Source of the DNA: Clostridia bacterium
GTDB lineage: Bacteria > Bacillota_A > Clostridia > Oscillospirales > Acutalibacteraceae
NCBI GenBank assembly: GCA_017547865.1
Contig: JAFYOA010000040.1
Span: forward strand, 1 to 28,093
Direction: 5' to 3'
Length of the DNA stretch: 28,093 nt
Each line of letters begins with the position of its first letter. The first letter of the stretch is position 1. The notes below the pieces were generated by a model that ran no database searches, was not told where the DNA came from, and saw nothing but the letters and a program-made list of their open reading frames with translations. The position numbers and the translations under genes are program-made. Shown here piece by piece: positions 1 to 6,936 of the stretch.

Positions 1-275
1 GCAAACTTGACCGCGACCGCAAAACGGAAATTGAACGCCGCAAAAATCTGCCGCGCCAGGTACGCAAGTTCTCCGAATACAAAAAGGAGCACGAGGTAAC
101 CTTTGAAGAAGCGCTGTACGCCCCGGACAAAACCGTGAGCGTGTGGGCCGATCTCCCCATGCAGCTGCAAGAAGAAACGCTTCCGGATCTGCCGCCGGAT
201 CTTTCTCCGGCCGATGCCCCCGGTGCCCCGGCAGCGGATTTCACCCCGCCGGATGAAGAAGACACCAACGAATAA
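1..275 (+). CDS. 3' end of an unidentified protein (partial)
   Basis: The open frame runs in from the left edge and ends at TAA 273-275, leaving about 90 residues. The first half is strongly charged (Arg, Lys and Glu rich). The last 40 residues are rich in Pro, Asp and Ala with many acidic side chains, and look like a disordered acidic tail. Nothing in this fragment identifies a family. An intrinsic terminator follows directly, so the gene is the last of its transcript. That it is coding rests on the open frame, the local codon use and the terminator placement. Confidence 0.7.
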   Translation, partial: KLDRDRKTEIERRKNLPRQVRKFSEYKKEHEVTFEEALYAPDKTVSVWADLPMQLQEETLPDLPPDLSPADAPGAPAADFTPPDEEDTNE

Positions 276-280
276 AAAAC

Positions 281-316
281 ACAGCCGCTTGCAAAACGCA
301 GGCGGCTGTTTCTTTA
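281..316. terminator. Bidirectional intrinsic terminator
   Basis: ACAGCCGC (281-288) pairs with GCGGCTGT (302-309), and an inner TGC/GCA extends the stem. Downstream on the plus strand is TTTCTTT; on the minus strand the stem is followed by TGTTTTTTATT. It therefore serves both the gene ending at 275 and the convergent dehydrogenase ending at 337. Confidence 0.85.
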
Positions 317-336
317 TGCACATATTCAAATTTAAA

Positions 337-1284
337 TCAGTTTACCCGGTTGCTCACCGCACCGCTTTGCCAGCAGCGCAGGTTTTCGGCCACTTCGTTC
401 ACCAGCCGCTGCCGCGCTTCTTTGGAGGCCCAGGCAATGTGGGGCGTCAGCACGGTATTGGGGGCGGTGATCAGCGGCGAAGCACTGAGATCGGGCTCGG
501 TTTCAAACACATCGGCGGCATAGCCGGCCAGCTGCCCACTGTGCAGAGCAGCAGCCACGGCAGGCTCTTCCACCACGGCGCCCCGGGCGGTATTGATAAG
601 CAAAGCACCGGGCTTCATTTTTGCCAGTGTTTCGGCATTGAAGGTATACTTTGTTTCTTCCGTCAGCGGGCAATGAATGGAGATCACATCGCTCTGTGCC
701 AGCAGTTCATCTTTGGAAACAAAGGTCACGCCTTCTTCTGCAGAAGGATAGCGGCGGTAGGCCAGCACCTGCATGCCCATGGCCCGGGCAATGGCGCCCA
801 CCTTGCGGGCAATATTGCCATAGCCGTACAGGCCAATGGTCTTGCCGGCCAGTTCGATGAAAGGCTCCTGAAACGTGCCGATATCCACGCTCTCCAGCCA
901 GCGGCCCTCTTTTACCCGGCGGGAATGGCTTTCCACCCGGTTGCAGAGACCCAAAAGAAGAGAAAACGCGAACTGCGCCACGGTTTCTGCGCAATACAGG
1001 GGCACGTTGCACACAGGGATATTCCGCCCGGCAGCGGCTTTGATATCTGTGGTGTTGTAGCCCGTGGCAAGGGTGCCGATGTATTTCAGCTGCGGCAGGG
1101 CAGCCATTTGTTCTGCCGTAAAGTGAATGCGGCAATGGATCACCGCGTCGGCATCCTTTGCACGCTCCACCACCAGTTCCGGCGGGGTGGTATCGTACAC
1201 GGTCACATCGCCCAGCGCTTCCAGCGGCGCCCAGGTAATGTCTCCGGGGTTGGTGGTGTAGCCATCCAAAACAACAATACGCAT
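337..1284 (-). CDS. D-2-hydroxyacid dehydrogenase
   Basis: A 315-residue NAD(P)-dependent dehydrogenase of the D-isomer 2-hydroxyacid family (glycerate, hydroxypyruvate and phosphoglycerate dehydrogenase type), which interconverts 2-keto acids and D-2-hydroxy acids in the cytoplasm. The Rossmann motif GLYGYGNIA is at 151-159. The catalytic triad is visible as Arg234 in NTARG, Glu263 in FETEP and His282 in PHIAWAS. The length fits a family member without the C-terminal ACT domain of long SerA enzymes. AAGGAG lies just before the ATG in the 9-bp gap after the MFS gene, so the two form one leftward operon. The exact substrate cannot be read from the sequence. Confidence 0.93.
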   Translation of the reverse strand: MRIVVLDGYTTNPGDITWAPLEALGDVTVYDTTPPELVVERAKDADAVIHCRIHFTAEQMAALPQLKYIGTLATGYNTTDIKAAAGRNIPVCNVPLYCAETVAQFAFSLLLGLCNRVESHSRRVKEGRWLESVDIGTFQEPFIELAGKTIGLYGYGNIARKVGAIARAMGMQVLAYRRYPSAEEGVTFVSKDELLAQSDVISIHCPLTEETKYTFNAETLAKMKPGALLINTARGAVVEEPAVAAALHSGQLAGYAADVFETEPDLSASPLITAPNTVLTPHIAWASKEARQRLVNEVAENLRCWQSGAVSNRVN

Positions 1285-1293
1285 AAAAACTCC

Positions 1294-2601
1294 TTACTTT
1301 TCCGCATTATCCAGCGCCCGCAGAGAACGGAACCGCCAGAACACCAGCGAAAACACAATGAACAAAACGTGCGAAATGCCAAACAGCAGCGCCATACCCG
1401 CGCCGGGGGTCAGGCCCACCAGGGCATCCAGCAGCTGTGCCGCCGGGGCATTGGGGGTGGCAGAAAGGCTTGCCGCCATGGGTTCCAGCACATCGTCGCA
1501 CAACACACCGGAAAGCACCATACCCAGCACCAGCGAACCCTGCTTCAGGGTTTCTTCCGCGGCAAACAGGCGGCTGTGCATGGCCACGGGGGTTCGGGTG
1601 CGCATCAGCACATCCACATGGGCCATCCACAAAGGAATCAGCACCCAGCCGAAGAACGAAGCAAAGGCCCACCACCAGGCGCTGCGGCCAAAGGTATAGG
1701 CAAAACCGGGAACACAGCTGAGGATCATCACCCACATCATCTGGTCCACCCGTTTTTTCGGGGGCTTTGCCCGGGTAACCAAAAGGCTGCCCACCAGCAT
1801 GGCCGCACCGGTTACGGAAGACACAAAACCAAGCTGCACTTCGTCTCCCCCGCGGGAGAGCACCATGGGTGTGAGCAGGTTACGGGTAAGGGCAGAGGAA
1901 AAGTTGATGGCCGCTTTGTACAGCAGCAACAGCAGCATTCCTTTAAAGCCCAGCAGGTAGCGCACGCCATCGCCGCACAGCTGCAGGGCAGATTTTTTCT
2001 TTTCTCCCGCCGGAACACCGGGCACCGGGGGAATTTCGATGAACAGCAGCAGGGTGACCGCCGCAAACACAAAGGTGAGCAAATCGATGATCACCAGAAC
2101 GCCAAGCCCGAAAAACGCATACACCGAGGTGGCGATGATGGGGCAGGCGATATCCACCACAGCATTGCAGAAAGAGCGGATGCCGCTGGTGGCGGCGTAT
2201 TTTTCCGGCGGAACAAGAGACGACTGGGCGGAAGACACCGCCGGGCCCTGGAAGGCATCGGAAATACCCAAAACAAGATTGATGGCATACAAGTGCCACA
2301 CCTGCAGCTGCCCCACAAGCAGCAAAGCAAGGGTCATCACCGAGGTGGCGGCGGCCACAGCATCGGCAATGAGCATGATTTTTTTGCGGTCCCAGGTATC
2401 GCCCAGGCTGCCAAAGATAAAGCTGAGCAAAAACAGGGGCGCAATGGTGCTTACCGTAAGCAGCGTGGTGGAAAGCACCGAGCCGGTCTGGGCGTACGCC
2501 CACAAAATCAGGCCGTAAGAAGTCAGCTTACTGCCAAAGCGTGAAACGAACTGGCCGGATTGAAACAGCCAGAAATTTTTTAAAGAACCATGTTCAGACA
2601 T
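1294..2601 (-). CDS. MFS exporter, DHA3 / macrolide-efflux (Mef)-like
   Basis: A 435-residue inner-membrane transporter with about 12 hydrophobic segments. It opens with the FWLFQSGQFVSRFGS pattern of DHA3 (Mef-type) exporters, has MFS motif A as GSLGDTWDRKKIM in the loop after the second helix, and carries the family-like FQGPAVSSAQSSLVP stretch. The start at 2601 is chosen because GAGGAG lies 7-8 nt before it; an in-frame ATG 12 codons upstream lacks a site. Known relatives export antibiotics or other amphiphilic compounds, but drug specificity here is inference. It is first in an operon with the dehydrogenase and is preceded by an unusual structured leader. Confidence 0.88.
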   Translation of the reverse strand: MSEHGSLKNFWLFQSGQFVSRFGSKLTSYGLILWAYAQTGSVLSTTLLTVSTIAPLFLLSFIFGSLGDTWDRKKIMLIADAVAAATSVMTLALLLVGQLQVWHLYAINLVLGISDAFQGPAVSSAQSSLVPPEKYAATSGIRSFCNAVVDIACPIIATSVYAFFGLGVLVIIDLLTFVFAAVTLLLFIEIPPVPGVPAGEKKKSALQLCGDGVRYLLGFKGMLLLLLYKAAINFSSALTRNLLTPMVLSRGGDEVQLGFVSSVTGAAMLVGSLLVTRAKPPKKRVDQMMWVMILSCVPGFAYTFGRSAWWWAFASFFGWVLIPLWMAHVDVLMRTRTPVAMHSRLFAAEETLKQGSLVLGMVLSGVLCDDVLEPMAASLSATPNAPAAQLLDALVGLTPGAGMALLFGISHVLFIVFSLVFWRFRSLRALDNAEK

Positions 2602-2621
2602 AGGTATACTCCTCTGTTTTG

Positions 2622-2660
2622 ATGAAAAGAAGAGCAAAAGCGATGCACCGGCTTTTGCTC
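2622..2660 (-). terminator. Intrinsic terminator inside the MFS leader (attenuator)
   Basis: On the minus strand GAGCAAAAGC (2660-2651) pairs perfectly with GCTTTTGCTC (2641-2632) around a 9-nt loop and is followed by the U-rich TTCTTTTC. It lies upstream of the MFS ribosome site, so termination here would prevent expression of the exporter. Confidence 0.75.
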
Positions 2661-2691
2661 CGTACAGGCGGCATCATTTTCTGTACGAAGC
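2657..2691 (-). promoter_or_regulatory. Alternative (anti-terminator) hairpin in the MFS leader
   Basis: GCTTCGTACAG (2691-2681) pairs with CTGTACGGAGC (2667-2657): 11 pairs with one G-U and a 13-nt loop. Its 3' arm uses the GAGC at 2660-2657 that begins the terminator stem, so the two hairpins compete. Its 5' arm lies within the last codons of the leader reading frame, and that frame's stop codon lies in the loop. Confidence 0.6.
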
Positions 2692-2724
2692 CCGGCGAAG
2701 GGTTTGGTACCAACCGTTGGCCAC
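2674..2724 (-). CDS. Putative 16-aa leader peptide of the MFS attenuator
   Basis: A GTG at 2724-2722 sits 9 nt after AAAGGAG (2740-2734) and opens a frame reading MANGWYQTLRRASYRK before TGA. An in-frame ATG three codons upstream abuts the ribosome site too closely to use it. The frame lies wholly within the leader transcribed from the promoter at 2758-2786, and its end overlaps the anti-terminator arm. This is the geometry of leader peptides that sense ribosome stalling ahead of antibiotic-resistance genes. I do not recognise the peptide itself. Translation is inferred from the ribosome site and the placement. Confidence 0.55.
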   Translation of the reverse strand: MANGWYQTLRRASYRK

Positions 2725-2757
2725 GGGTCTCATCTCCTTTGAACAAATGACACCTTG

Positions 2758-2786
2758 ATTTTAACAGAATGGGGAGGAAAAATCAA
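2758..2786 (-). promoter_or_regulatory. Promoter of the MFS/dehydrogenase operon
   Basis: On the minus strand TTGATT (2786-2781), a 17-nt spacer and TAAAAT (2763-2758) fit a sigma-A promoter. Transcription would start near 2750, giving a leader of about 150 nt. Confidence 0.7.
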
Positions 2787-2814
2787 CTGCCGCAAAATTT
2801 CAGGAAATTCCTCC

Positions 2815-2843
2815 TTTCTTTTCTGCGGAAAAACGGGTATACT
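2815..2843 (+). promoter_or_regulatory. Probable promoter of the carboxylesterase gene
   Basis: TATACT at 2838-2843 is a good -10 element, 32 nt before the start codon. The -35 at 17 nt spacing is a weak TTTCTT (2815-2820). It is divergent from the MFS promoter 30 bp away. Confidence 0.5.
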
Positions 2844-2874
2844 GAATGTAGAAAACGAAAACGGAGGAGTTTTT

Positions 2875-4227
2875 ATGAGCCGATACATTGACAGCAATCT
2901 CATCGTTCAAACCGCCTGCGGCCCGCTGCAGGGTGTGGCTTCCACCGATGGCATCACCGCTTTTAAAGGTGTGCGCTATGCCACCGCCAGGCGCTTTGCC
3001 AAACCGCAGCCCGTAACCCACTGGGACGGCCTGTACAACGCCACCGAATTCGGCGATGCCTGTTCCCAGGCCCGCACCTATGTGCCGGAAAGCAGCTTTT
3101 ACGGCCACGAATTCCGGGAAGGCACGGTCTTTTCTTACAGCGAAGACTGCCTGTTTTTGAACATTTACGTGCCGGAAAACGCCGAGCAGGTGCCGGTGCT
3201 GTTCTATATTCACGGCGGCGCCTTTGCGGGCGGTGCCGGCAACGAAAAGCACTTTGACCCCCGCGCCTGGTGCCGCAAGGGCGTGATCGCCGTAACGATC
3301 AACTACCGCCTGGGCGTGTTCGGTTTTTCCAATTTTGAAGCTGCCCGCACCCACGATACCTGCGGCAACTACGGCCTGTTCGACCAGCTGGCCGCTCTCA
3401 ACTGGGTGAAAGACCACATTTCTTCCTTTGGCGGCGACCCCAACCGCATCACCATTATGGGGCAGTCTGCCGGCGCCATGAGCGTGCAGCAGCTGTGCCT
3501 CTCTCCCCTTTCCGAAGGCCTGTTTGCCGGGGCTGTTATGCTCAGCGGCGGCGGCCTGGTGCCCATGATGAACCCCCGCCCCGCCAAAGAAACCTTTGCC
3601 GCCTGGAACAAGTTTGCGGAATCTCTTGGTGCCAAAACGCTGGAAGAGTTGCAGGCCATTCCCACCGATGACCTTGCCAAGGCCTACCTTGGTGTAATGC
3701 GCACCGACCCCGCGCTGATGTGCGCTCCCCTCATCGACGGCCATTTCATTGTGGCCTCCAATAACATCATCGCCCGCACCGAAGGTTCCCATCCCGTGCC
3801 TTATATCATCGGCTCCACCGGCGACGACATGGCCTGCTGCCTGCTGCACAAAGCCGTGAAGGAATTTGCAGACCTGCAGCAGGAACAGAACGCGCCGTCG
3901 GTCTACGGCTTCTTCTTCGACCGTGACCTGCCCGGCGACGACCGCGGCTCCTGGCATTCCAGCGACCTGTGGTACTGGTTTGGTTCTCTGCACAACAGCT
4001 GGCGCCCCATGACCGCCTGGGACGATACGCTCTCGGAAGCCATGGTGACCTACCTGTGCAATTTTGCCACCGCCGGCAACCCCAACGACACCAAGCAGGA
4101 ACTGTGGATGCCGCTTGCGGAGCGCCAGGGCAAGGTGATGCATTTTGGCAACGACCACATTGGCATGCTGCAGGTGGACGAAGCCGCGCTGGAAGAAAAA
4201 ATGCGCCGCCAGAACCCGCTGTTTTAA
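2875..4227 (+). CDS. Type-B carboxylesterase / lipase
   Basis: A 450-residue alpha/beta hydrolase that cleaves carboxylic esters. Seen: the EDCLFLNIYVP signature at 90-100, the oxyanion-hole HGG at 113-115, the nucleophile elbow GQSAG with Ser198, and His361 in GSWHSSDLWYWFG as the likely catalytic His. An acidic residue in STGDD (317-318) may complete the triad. No signal peptide is evident, so it is probably cytoplasmic. It is somewhat shorter than usual (about 500) because the region between STGDD and the His segment is compact. The start is set by GGAGGAG five to six nt upstream. The substrate is unknown; acylated plant glycans are plausible given the GH4 neighbour. Confidence 0.92.
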   Translation: MSRYIDSNLIVQTACGPLQGVASTDGITAFKGVRYATARRFAKPQPVTHWDGLYNATEFGDACSQARTYVPESSFYGHEFREGTVFSYSEDCLFLNIYVPENAEQVPVLFYIHGGAFAGGAGNEKHFDPRAWCRKGVIAVTINYRLGVFGFSNFEAARTHDTCGNYGLFDQLAALNWVKDHISSFGGDPNRITIMGQSAGAMSVQQLCLSPLSEGLFAGAVMLSGGGLVPMMNPRPAKETFAAWNKFAESLGAKTLEELQAIPTDDLAKAYLGVMRTDPALMCAPLIDGHFIVASNNIIARTEGSHPVPYIIGSTGDDMACCLLHKAVKEFADLQQEQNAPSVYGFFFDRDLPGDDRGSWHSSDLWYWFGSLHNSWRPMTAWDDTLSEAMVTYLCNFATAGNPNDTKQELWMPLAERQGKVMHFGNDHIGMLQVDEAALEEKMRRQNPLF

Positions 4228-4248
4228 CATCAAAAATTAAAATTGTGG

Positions 4249-4281
4249 AAAAGCCTTTCCCGCGGGAGAGGCTTTTCTTTT
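4249..4281 (+). terminator. Intrinsic terminator after the esterase
   Basis: AAAAGCCT (4249-4256) pairs with AGGCTTTT (4269-4276), extended inside by further pairs around a CGCG loop, and is followed by CTTTTT. Confidence 0.85.
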
Positions 4282-4372
4282 TACCAAACTGCAATATGCA
4301 ACAAAAATGCAAATACGTGCAACATATGGCAATGGATTTTCTATTCCCGTGCGTGTAGGATAAAGATACAAC

Positions 4373-4393
4373 CGCCCCGCAAAAACCGGGGCG
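4373..4393 (+). promoter_or_regulatory. Leader hairpin before the GH4 gene
   Basis: CGCCCCG (4373-4379) and CGGGGCG (4387-4393) form a perfect 7-bp stem just before the AAAAGGAG ribosome site. No U-tract follows, so it is not a terminator. It may protect or insulate the 5' end of the mRNA. I see no convincing -35/-10 pair in 4282-4372. Confidence 0.45.
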
Positions 4394-4412
4394 CAAAAGG
4401 AGCTGTTTTTGT

Positions 4413-5720
4413 ATGAAGATTACATTCATTGGTGCCGGCAGCACCGTGTTTGCCCGCAATGTCATCGGCGACTGCATCCTCACCCCCGAACTGGGCGCTT
4501 TTGATGTTTGTCTGTTCGATATCGATCCCCAGCGTCTGGAAGAATCTTATCAGATCCTCAGCAACATTAACGCAACCGCCAACGGCAAGGCCAACATTAC
4601 CCGCACCCTGGACCGCACCGAAGCCTTTACCGGCGCCGATTTCGTGGTGAACGCCATTCAGGTTGGCGGCTACGATCCCTGCACCATCACCGACTTTGAA
4701 GTGCCGAAGAAGTACCGCCTGCGCCAGACCATTGCCGATACCCTGGGCATCGGCGGCATCTTCCGCGCTCTGCGTACCATTCCTGTTATGGAAGACTACG
4801 CCAACGACATGGAGCGTCTGTGCCCCAACGCTCTCTTCCTGAACTACACCAACCCCATGTGCATGCTCACCGGCTACATGCAGCGCTACACCAACATCAA
4901 AACCGTTGGTCTGTGCCACTCCGTGCAGTCCTGCGCCCCGCACCTGCTGGACATTCTGGGCATGGAAGAATACAAGGAAGGCTTCCGCTGGGAGATCGCC
5001 GGCATCAACCACCAGGCCTGGCTGCTGAAGATCGAAGATAAAAACGGCCGTGACCTGTACCCGGAGATCAAGCGCCGCGCCGCCGACCCGGCCTACAACA
5101 CCAACAAAGAAGACCTGGTGCGCCTGGAAATGATGCAGCGCTTCGGCTACTACATCACCGAATCCAGCGAGCACACCTCTGAATACACCCCGTGGTTCAT
5201 CAAAGAGCGCTATCCCGAACTCATCGAGCGCTTCAAGATCCCGCTGGATGAATATCCCCGCCGCTGCATCAACCAGATCAACGGCTGGAACGAAATGCGC
5301 GACAGCCTGCTGAAGGATTCTCACATTGAGCACAAGCTGACCCACGAATTCGCCGCCCCCATCATCAAGGCCGTGATGACCGACCAGCCCTTCCGCATTC
5401 ACGGCAACGTGCTGAACACCGGCCTCATCACCAACCTGCCCCAGAACGCCTGTGTGGAAGTGCCTGTGATGGTAGACCGCAACGGTCTGAACCCCTGCTT
5501 TGTGGGCGACCTGCCGGAGCAGTGCGCCGCCATTAACCGCACCAACATCAACGTGCAGCTGCTCACCATTCAGGCTGCCCGCTCCCTCAAGAAGGAAGAC
5601 GTGTACATGGCCGCTTACATGGATCCCCATACCTCTTCCGAACTTTCTCTGGACGACATCAAGTCTCTGTGCGACGATCTCTTCGAAGCCCACGAAGGCT
5701 GGCTGCCCCAGTACAAGTAA
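4413..5720 (+). CDS. melA: GH4 alpha-galactosidase (NAD+/Mn2+-dependent)
   Basis: A 435-residue glycoside hydrolase family 4 enzyme, which uses NAD+ and a divalent metal to oxidise, eliminate and rehydrate the sugar. Seen: the N-terminal dinucleotide loop GAGS at 7-10, NYTNPM at 144-149, the GLCHSVQ box at 166-172 with metal-ligand Cys168, and AGINHQAW at 196-203 with ligand His200. The CHSV box is the signature of the alpha-galactosidase branch, as against CN(V)P for phospho-glucosidases. It is cytoplasmic and would act on imported raffinose- or melibiose-type sugars. AGGAG precedes the ATG. It sits between terminators and is probably monocistronic. Confidence 0.9.
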   Translation: MKITFIGAGSTVFARNVIGDCILTPELGAFDVCLFDIDPQRLEESYQILSNINATANGKANITRTLDRTEAFTGADFVVNAIQVGGYDPCTITDFEVPKKYRLRQTIADTLGIGGIFRALRTIPVMEDYANDMERLCPNALFLNYTNPMCMLTGYMQRYTNIKTVGLCHSVQSCAPHLLDILGMEEYKEGFRWEIAGINHQAWLLKIEDKNGRDLYPEIKRRAADPAYNTNKEDLVRLEMMQRFGYYITESSEHTSEYTPWFIKERYPELIERFKIPLDEYPRRCINQINGWNEMRDSLLKDSHIEHKLTHEFAAPIIKAVMTDQPFRIHGNVLNTGLITNLPQNACVEVPVMVDRNGLNPCFVGDLPEQCAAINRTNINVQLLTIQAARSLKKEDVYMAAYMDPHTSSELSLDDIKSLCDDLFEAHEGWLPQYK

Positions 5721-5726
5721 TTCAAC

Positions 5727-5766
5727 AAAAAAGCGCCTTGCAGAAATGCAGGGCGCCTTTTCTTTA
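5727..5766. terminator. Bidirectional intrinsic terminator
   Basis: GCGCC...GGCGC with inner TGCA/TGCA around GAAA forms the stem (5733-5756). It is followed by TTTTCTTT on the plus strand and by TTTTTTG on the minus strand, so it closes both the GH4 gene and the convergent orphan gene. Confidence 0.85.
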
Positions 5767-5771
5767 TTATT

Positions 5772-5876
5772 CTCTTGTGTGTTCAGCAAAGCACGGGGCA
5801 AGGCTGTATTGATATTCTTCCAAAATATCAACAAAAACTTACTCTCTTGCGTTCAGCAAAGCGCTCGGGGCGGGGC
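5772..5876. repeat. Short direct repeat spanning the end of the orphan gene
   Basis: A stretch near 5772-5805 resembles one near 5842-5876; both contain TTCAGCAAAGC followed by a CGGGG and GGCTG stretch. The second copy encodes the last residues of the leftward orphan protein and the first lies beyond its stop codon. Between them TTGATATT (5809-5816) and AATATCAA (5824-5831) form a perfect inverted repeat. Confidence 0.6.
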
Positions 5877-6696
5877 TGCTTCTCTTACCCAGGTGAGCGC
5901 GGCGGCGTTCCAGGGTGGCAAGGGCAATTTCCACGTCTTCGTGCACTTCGGCGGGGGTAAAGGCACCCAGGGTCACCATATCGCAGGGGCGCAGGGTGGC
6001 AAAGCTGAAGGTAAGGCCAACAAACGGCGTGCAGCGGCCGGCAGCCATAGATTTAATGGTCATCACGGGCTTTTTGGCATTCCAAATCACGGCGTTCACG
6101 CCTTCCACTTCCACCTGCATCAGGAAGCCCATGCAGTTGTACAGCTGAATATAGGTATCCACGTCGTAATCGTTCTTATCGGAATACTGCACCAGTTCCG
6201 GCATATGGGCAGAAAGGCCGGTCTTCATGCCGTATTTGCGGATCATCGCCAGGTAATCCGGCAGGCGATCCATGGTGCTGGTATTCTTGTTCACCAGCTG
6301 CTCGGCAGACATATGGTGAATGAGGCAGAAGGTGGCGCCTTCGGCAGCACAGCGGGCAATGGTGGCCTCGGCTTCGGCATAGGCTTCCGGGGTATTGTCC
6401 ACGTTGATCTGCGGGGTCACGATCTGAATAAACTTCATGCCGTACTTTTCTTCCACAATCTTCATGCCCTGGCGCAGGGGGGTATCCTCACTGAAAGACG
6501 GGCCCATGATGGCATCGATGCCATACTGCAGGTAAGCTTCCAGCACGGCAGCCACGTTTTCCGGGTCGTTATGGCGGTTCTTGATCATTTCATCGGCGGC
6601 GGGGCCGGTATGGCTGTAGCCCAGCAGCCAGTTGGTACCAATCAGCATACGGGGCAGCGAAATGCCGCCAACTTCTGTACGCGGGAACTGTGTCAT
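5839..6696 (-). CDS. Conserved-looking orphan protein, TIM-barrel-like
   Basis: A soluble protein of 285 residues that I cannot name. It has the alternation of hydrophobic strands and helices expected of a TIM barrel, with a conserved-looking opening (LIGTNWLLGYSHTG) and possible active-site stretches (IMGPSF, FCLIHHMS, GLSAHMPE) rich in His, Ser and Glu. A sugar or aldehyde metabolic enzyme is possible but unproven. The second of two in-frame ATGs is chosen because AGGAGG lies 8 nt before it and only 2 nt before the first. A strong promoter lies upstream, so it is probably a single-gene transcript. Its C-terminal tail is polar and matches a partial duplicate downstream. Confidence 0.8.
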   Translation of the reverse strand: MTQFPRTEVGGISLPRMLIGTNWLLGYSHTGPAADEMIKNRHNDPENVAAVLEAYLQYGIDAIMGPSFSEDTPLRQGMKIVEEKYGMKFIQIVTPQINVDNTPEAYAEAEATIARCAAEGATFCLIHHMSAEQLVNKNTSTMDRLPDYLAMIRKYGMKTGLSAHMPELVQYSDKNDYDVDTYIQLYNCMGFLMQVEVEGVNAVIWNAKKPVMTIKSMAAGRCTPFVGLTFSFATLRPCDMVTLGAFTPAEVHEDVEIALATLERRRAHLGKRSSPAPSALLNARE

Positions 6697-6740
6697 TGTC
6701 ATTTCCTCCTTATAAGCCGACCAAGCCGGCGTCTACTCTC

Positions 6741-6769
6741 AGTATAGCAAACCGCCGGGCACATCACAA
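6741..6769 (-). promoter_or_regulatory. Promoter of the orphan gene at 5839-6696
   Basis: Minus-strand TTGTGA (6769-6764), a 17-nt spacer and TATACT (6746-6741), about 45 nt before the start codon. Confidence 0.8.
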
Positions 6770-6800
6770 GAGTTTTTTCAAAAAGGGGGCGGTTTTTCTG

Positions 6801-6836
6801 CCGGGGCTTGTATTTGGCGGCAGGTTTTTGTAAAAT
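6801..6836 (+). promoter_or_regulatory. Promoter of the M42/sialidase-like operon
   Basis: TTGTAT (6808-6813), a 17-nt spacer and TAAAAT (6831-6836). The whole 36-nt stretch matches the promoter at 12048-12083 (minus strand) at 32 positions, including an identical 16-nt block at the -35 end. Confidence 0.75.
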
Positions 6837-6839
6837 GAA

Positions 6840-6922
6840 AACGGACGGTGGATAACTGACAGCGAACAGCTGCGTGCACTCCGGCTGTCCGTTGTCAATT
6901 GTCCATTGTCAAACATTCAAGA
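6840..6922 (+). promoter_or_regulatory. Structured leader of the M42 gene
   Basis: AACGGAC (6840-6846) and GTCCGTT (6887-6893) can pair; an alternative inner pair is GACAGC (6858-6863) with GCTGTC (6884-6889). They are followed by short TTGTC repeats (6891-6910) before the ribosome site. There is no terminator-like U-tract. Confidence 0.35.
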
Positions 6923-6936
6923 AAGAAGGGAACCGT

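Noticed and set aside
214..2544. A 776-codon plus-strand frame across the dehydrogenase and MFS genes
   Set aside because: It is antisense to two genes with complete catalytic or membrane motifs, its translation is rich in His, Gln and Arg without any domain, and it runs through a terminator.
2690..2740. T-box riboswitch before the MFS gene, because of a TTGGTACCA stretch
   Set aside because: Only a few bases match the T-box core, the leader is too short for the specifier stem, and the gene is not an amino-acid gene. The leader-peptide model explains more.
4296..4336. A carbon-catabolite (cre) or other operator in repeated ATGCAA units before the GH4 gene
   Set aside because: Three loose ATGCAA/GTGCAA units are seen, but none fits the cre consensus and there is no clear symmetry.
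2800..5834. Long minus-strand frames opposite the esterase and GH4 genes
   Set aside because: The composition is that of codon shadows (His, Gly and Val rich), without motifs; the plus-strand proteins have intact signatures.
6885..6915. A CRISPR-like array in the short TTGTC repeats
   Set aside because: The units are only 5-6 nt, with no spacers of constant length.
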